Shown here piece by piece: positions 5,973 through 7,367 of a stretch of 7,367 bases of DNA. Every line of letters starts with the position of its first letter. Within the stretch, counting starts at the first letter, position 1. The position numbers were made by a program, and so were the translations under genes. Origin of the DNA: Betaproteobacteria bacterium (GTDB lineage Bacteria > Pseudomonadota > Gammaproteobacteria > Burkholderiales > SG8-39). The notes below the pieces were generated by a model, which saw only the letters and a program-made list of their open reading frames with translations, searched no databases and was not told the DNA's origin. The DNA lies in NCBI GenBank assembly GCA_012274205.1, contig JAAOZY010000430.1, forward strand, positions 1-7,367, read 5' to 3'.

Positions 5973-6793
5973 GGCGTCCTCCGGTTCCCGCTGTCGGTTT
6001 GCGCGTCCGGCCGCTGTGCTTCCTGCGCCGCCCTGGCGCGCGGGCCGTCGAAGAATTGGCGGATGGCGGGATGATCCATGTGCGCGAGCTCGGACATCGA
6101 GCCGATGCCCTGCACCTTGCCCTGGGCGAGCACGGCGACGCGGTCGGCGACCTGCCACAGCAGGTCGAGGTCGTGCGTGATCATGACGATGGTCAGGCCG
6201 AACAGGTCGCGCAGCCGGCGCACGAGCTCGTCCACGCCGCCGGCGCTGTCGGGATCGAGTCCGGCCGTCGGCTCGTCCAGAAACAGCAGCTCAGGGTCGA
6301 GCGCGAGGGCGCGGGCAAGCGATGCGCGCTTCATCATGCCGCCGCTGAGTTCGGACGGATACTGGGAACCAACCTCGGGCGCAAGTCCGGTCAGGGCCAG
6401 CTTGGAGGCGGCGATTTCATCGATCAGGCCGTCTTCCAGTTCGGTGTGTTCGCGCAGCGCCAGGCCGATATTTTCAATTACCGTGAGCGCGCCGAACAAG
6501 CCGCCCTTCTGGAACATCACGCCCCAGCGCCGGCGCAACGCGAGCGTTTCCTCGTCCCCGGCGGTCTGCAGATCGACGCCGAGCACGCGGATCGAGCCCG
6601 AATCGGGGCGCCGCAGCAGGATCATTTCGCGCAGCAGCGTCGATTTGCCCGACCCGGATCCGCCGACCAGCGCGAATATTTCCGCGCGGCGCACATCGAA
6701 CTCGATTGCGTCGTGCACCACATGTTCGCCAAAGCGCGTCGACACCCGCTGAATCTGGATGACACTGTCGTCGTCATGCACCGCGGATTGCAT
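5957..6793 (-). CDS. ABC transporter ATP-binding protein, MlaF type
   Basis: This is a 278-residue ATPase of the MCE/Mla-type lipid transporter. All nucleotide-binding motifs are present: Walker A GGSGSGKST (44-52, Lys50), Q-loop Gln95 in MFQKGGLF, signature LSGGM (149-153), Walker B LLFLDEP (169-175, Glu174) and the switch His207 in ITHD. The MFQ.GGLF and LSGGM.KR variants fit MlaF-like ATPases. The ATG at 6793 is preferred because it lies 1 nt after the permease stop (TGACATG), implying translational coupling; an upstream start would overlap the permease and add a non-conserved 14 residues. The C-terminus carries a charged, low-complexity extension (about residues 245-278) before the overlap with the MCE gene. 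It acts on the cytoplasmic face, powering the permease encoded just before it. Confidence 0.95.
   Translation of the reverse strand: MQSAVHDDDSVIQIQRVSTRFGEHVVHDAIEFDVRRAEIFALVGGSGSGKSTLLREMILLRRPDSGSIRVLGVDLQTAGDEETLALRRRWGVMFQKGGLFGALTVIENIGLALREHTELEDGLIDEIAASKLALTGLAPEVGSQYPSELSGGMMKRASLARALALDPELLFLDEPTAGLDPDSAGGVDELVRRLRDLFGLTIVMITHDLDLLWQVADRVAVLAQGKVQGIGSMSELAHMDHPAIRQFFDGPRARAAQEAQRPDAQTDSGNRRTPSKPK
5978..5982 (-). promoter_or_regulatory. Shine-Dalgarno site pointing at an ATC codon
   Basis: The minus strand reads GGAGG followed by acgcc and then ATC (5972-5970). This is a near-ideal ribosome binding site and spacing for a start at ATC, and too far (17 nt) from the next standard start, GTG 5960-5958. 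It lies inside the 3' end of the ATPase gene. Confidence 0.6.
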
Positions 6794-6794
6794 G

Positions 6795-7367
6795 TCAGAG
6801 GCCCAGCGCGCTGAAGGCGACCGAAAACAGCGCATCGGCGACGATTACGAGAAAAATCGACTGCACCACGCTGCGCGTGGTCTGGCGGCCGACGCTGTCG
6901 GCGCCGCCTATGGCGCGAAAGCCCTGGAAACAGCCAACCACCGCGATGATCGCGGCAAACACCGGCGCTTTGCAGATACCGATCAGGTAGGAGGTCATGC
7001 TCACCGCCGTGGCGAAACGTTCGAGAAACTCGCCGAATCCGACACCGAGCTGCGCGCGGGCCATGATCATGCCGCCAAACACCCCGAGCAGGTCCGCAAA
7101 TACCGTCAGCAAGGGCAGTGCGATCAGCAGCGCAAGGACTTTGGGCAACACCAGCACGTCCGGCGGCGCAATCCCGAGAGTGCGCATGGCGTCGATTTCC
7201 TCGCTCACGGACATGGTGCCGATCTGGGCGGCGTAGGCCGAGCCCGAGCGCCCGGCGACAATGATGGCGGTGATCAGGGGCGCGAACCCGCGCAGCATCG
7301 ACAAGCCGACGAGATCGACGACGAAAATGTTGGCGCCGTATTGCCGCAGCTGGTCTGCGCCCTGGTA
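6795..7367 (-). CDS. MlaE-family ABC transporter permease, C-terminal part
   Basis: The frame is open to the right edge, giving 190 residues of the C-terminal portion; the start lies outside the window. Hallmarks of the MlaE permease family are visible: YGANIFVVDLVGLSMLRGFAPL, then ITAIIVAGRSGSAYAAQIGTM, the EEIDAMRTLGI segment and LPKVLALLIALPLLTVFADLLG. Several hydrophobic helices follow, with CFQGFRAIGGADSVG and a final SIFLVIVADALF helix. The protein is an inner-membrane permease that, with the ATPase, moves lipid to or from the periplasmic MCE ring. In several MlaE relatives a STAS-like domain precedes this part; whether it does here cannot be seen. It is the most upstream visible gene of the operon, and the ATPase start follows its stop by 1 nt. 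Confidence 0.93.
   Translation of the reverse strand, partial: YQGADQLRQYGANIFVVDLVGLSMLRGFAPLITAIIVAGRSGSAYAAQIGTMSVSEEIDAMRTLGIAPPDVLVLPKVLALLIALPLLTVFADLLGVFGGMIMARAQLGVGFGEFLERFATAVSMTSYLIGICKAPVFAAIIAVVGCFQGFRAIGGADSVGRQTTRSVVQSIFLVIVADALFSVAFSALGL

Noticed and set aside
5022..6158. Extended MCE gene starting at 6158
   Set aside because: The extra N-terminal residues are an out-of-frame reading of the ATPase C-terminus and are Arg-rich; the membrane helix, ribosome binding site and coupling all point to a start at 5972 or 5960.
5022..7367. Canonical mla operon (mlaFEDCB)
   Set aside because: The order is permease, ATPase, MCE, auxiliary lipoprotein, with no MlaC or MlaB in the visible part, so mla gene symbols were not assigned.

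Overview
This is a GC-rich window with a dense proteobacterial gene layout. The gene types point to a Gram-negative, most likely a betaproteobacterium: an AsmA-like tail, lipobox lipoproteins, a DUF3943-like outer-membrane protein and an MCE/Mla-type lipid transport operon. The assignment to Betaproteobacteria is an inference from family resemblance; no rRNA or other marker gene is present.

The left half is read on the + strand. It opens with the C-terminal end of an AsmA-family protein (1-287). A non-coding stretch of about 300 bp follows, unusually rich in inverted repeats (288-591). Next comes a small collagen-like lipoprotein made of Gly-X-Y triplets (592-903), then a lipoprotein of the phospholipase D/cardiolipin synthase superfamily with two intact HKD motifs (998-2386). 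After a second repeat-bearing gap comes a secreted DUF3943-type protein (about 2550-4046).

The right half is read on the - strand and converges with the left half near 4047-4104. In transcription order it holds an MlaE-type permease (running off the right edge), an MlaF-type ATPase, an MlaD-type MCE protein, a PqiC/ABC_trans_aux-type lipoprotein and a small two-helix membrane protein. The first four are joined by overlapping or nearly overlapping start and stop codons, so they form a translationally coupled operon. Its likely job is moving lipid between the inner and outer membranes. The neighbours on the + strand (AsmA, cardiolipin-synthase-like, DUF3943) also concern the envelope, so the whole window reads as an envelope/lipid neighbourhood.

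Four points deserve a second look. (1) The MCE gene has its ribosome binding site spaced for an ATC codon rather than the nearby GTG. (2) The tiny collagen-like lipoprotein carries Asp right after the lipid-bearing Cys. (3) A 19-nt palindromic element occurs in opposite orientation in two intergenic regions, before the collagen-like gene and before the DUF3943 gene. (4) Two hairpins behind + strand genes have their U-tracts on the opposite strand. I found no RNA gene, CRISPR array, insertion sequence or clear mobile element.
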